From Macrobrachium rosenbergii (lineage: Eukaryota > Arthropoda > Malacostraca > Decapoda > Palaemonidae), in the NCBI RefSeq assembly GCF_040412425.1, contig NC_089783.1, positions 38,596,625-38,660,624 on the forward strand: a stretch of DNA of 64,000 nucleotides. The letters run 5' to 3'. The position numbers and the translations under genes are program-made. Of the stretch, positions 62,456-64,000 are shown one piece after another. The stretch's first letter is position 1. Every line of letters starts with the position of its first letter. The notes under the pieces are model-generated. The model saw only the letters and a list, made by a program, of their open reading frames with translations. It was not told the DNA's origin and did not search any database.

Positions 62456-62929
62456 CCTGCTGCGAGGGTAACAAACACAATGGAACACGGGACGAACCCT
62501 TCTACCAGACTGAAACTTTTCCCGACCCCAAAAAATGGAAGGGTCGTATCATGTGGTCTGCCAGCGGGGTTCTCTGAATTGAAAACTATTTGGACTTTTA
62601 ATACCAGAGATATGACAATACCCGGAATATCCTGCTGGTCCCGGAGGGATCCGAGTGTTGTGAAATGATATTCTTTATTGTGTGTTGTCCTAAAATAGAA
62701 CTATACTTTTTTTTATTAAACTGTATGCCTCCCTAAAACCATCCATTGCAAAGGCCTTTTGCTGACCGCGGGTAAAGAGATTTTTTTCCACCCACACACT
62801 GGCACTGCTGATTGATACTGAAACCGAGCGAGTCTTAGGAATACACTTTTGATGCACGGAATATCTTCATACATGTCGAATATTTTCATATCTGGTCTGT
62901 AATATTTTATTAGGTAATGGCATTTGTTT

Positions 62930-63405
62930 TATGTTTTGGAATATGAAACATGAAAACCTGAATTCCTCTAGAATACTGGCATATTTTTTATTGTTTTGGA
63001 ATACGAAATATAAAAATCGGAATTCCTCTAGAATACTGGCATATTTTTATTTCGTTTTGGAATACGAAATATAAAAACCTGAATTCCTCTAGACTACCGA
63101 CATATTTTTTGTGTTTTGCAATACGAAACATAAAAACCGGAATTCCTCTAGAATACTGAACATATTTTTTGTATTTTGGAATACGAAATATAAATACCGG
63201 AATTCCTCTAGAATACGGACATATTTTTCTGTGCGTGTGTTTTTTGGAATACGAAACATAAAACCTGAATTCCTCTAGAATGCTGACATGTTTTTTTGTG
63301 CTCTGGAATACGAAACATTAAAAACCTGAATTCCTATAGAATACCGACATATTTTTTTCGTGTTTTGGAATACGAAATATGAAAACTTAAATTCCTGTAG
63401 AATAT
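62930..63405. repeat. ~60-bp tandem repeat, about 8 copies
   Basis: Unit: TTTTGGAATACGAAATATAA, AAACCTGAATTCCTCTAGAA, TACTGACATATTTTTT. Confidence 0.9.
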
Positions 63406-63729
63406 TAGTCAAGACTAATTTCCGACGCGATAAAAACTTGACGGCTGGGAAATTCTGTCTCGTTTCCCTATTATCTGTTCCCAGATATTACATGAAAATT
63501 ATTTCCTTGCATCTTGTTGACAATAACAATAACAAAAGAAGGAAAGATACATACAACAGCGATCATCTCTCCAAATAACAACTTCGTAACCCGCAGGCAA
63601 TAATTAGAGGAGGAATGTTGCAGATGCATAATGTAGGAGATTCATTTCCTCTTTGAAGACATTTTCCAAACTCAAAATGGACTCACTTTAATTCGAATGC
63701 AATACTTGCTACAAATTTTTTTTAAAAAA

Positions 63730-64000
63730 TTGAATAGAATATAGAATTTAGGCTCAGGGACCAAGCGCTGGGATCTATACGGTCATTCAGCGCTGAAAGG
63801 GAAACTGGCAGTTAAAAGGTTTGAAAGGTGTAACGGGAGGAAAACATCTCAGCTGCACTATGAATCAATTGTTAGGAGAGGGTGGAAAGTAAGATGGAAG
63901 ACAGAATATGAATGGAGGTACAGTAAAAGGAATGAAAGGGGCTGCAGCTTAGGGGTCGAAGGGACCTGCAAAGAACCTTAAGTAATGCCTACAGTGCACC
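63730..64000 (+). repeat. ~300 bp dispersed repeat, copy G, cut by window end
   Basis: Begins GAATAGAATATAGAATTTAG; the last bases (TACAGTGCACC) are the start of the terminal palindrome. Confidence 0.8.

Noticed and set aside
62432..62668. 78-codon plus frame
   Set aside because: It overlaps the end of a tandem duplication, has no motif and no splice context.

Overview
The window looks like a decapod crustacean nuclear genome, probably shrimp-like. This is inferred from large introns, very dense (TA)n, (GA)n and (AAT)n microsatellites, many decayed retrotransposons, and short-motif repeat families of a kind I associate with decapods. Only one host protein-coding gene is convincing. It is a complete cytosolic sulfotransferase on the minus strand in eight exons, from the start codon at 37716 to the stop codon at 2714. 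All splice sites are GT-AG, all phases match, and both PAPS-binding motifs and the catalytic histidine are present. Its 333 codons are spread over 35 kb because mobile DNA fills the introns.

The 16 kb sixth intron holds a three-level nest. A dispersed ~300 bp repeat (4160-4462, continuing at 17387) was split by a DNA element (4463-17386) with terminal inverted repeats of about 350 bp. That element carries a decayed gene of an uncharacterised animal family, with PIN/XPG-nuclease-like acidic motifs and a Cys-rich tail. The gene was later split by an 8.5 kb Ty3/gypsy-type LTR retrotransposon (7662-16135, 5-bp target duplication TGTTG). The retrotransposon has the pol order protease-integrase-reverse transcriptase-RNase H, the reverse of ordinary Ty3/gypsy and like the Gmr1 group. 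Its 3' non-coding region carries two copies of a conserved 77-bp stem-loop.

Other introns hold two 19.1/39.2 kb-type miniature inverted-repeat elements, LINE remnants (20.2-20.55 kb plus, 20.8-21.7 kb minus), a 2.1 kb polypyrimidine satellite with ~52-bp units (23.9-25.9 kb), a 33-bp minisatellite (27.6-28.0 kb), and short LINE 3' tails ending in (AAT)n. A decayed Penelope-like element with a GIY-YIG endonuclease (32.6-34.98 kb, minus) sits in intron 1 with terminal-repeat-like copies near it.

From 38 to 64 kb I see no host gene. This part holds a LINE 3' fragment (40.9-41.4 kb), a palindromic foldback (43.2-43.6 kb), a 5'-truncated endonuclease/RT LINE inserted in a (GA)n tract between two direct repeats (52.2-55.0 kb), tandem arrays at 48.2, 58.0, 62.1 and 62.9 kb, and more copies of the ~300 bp family. 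Several mobile sequences abut or enclose (TA)n tracts.
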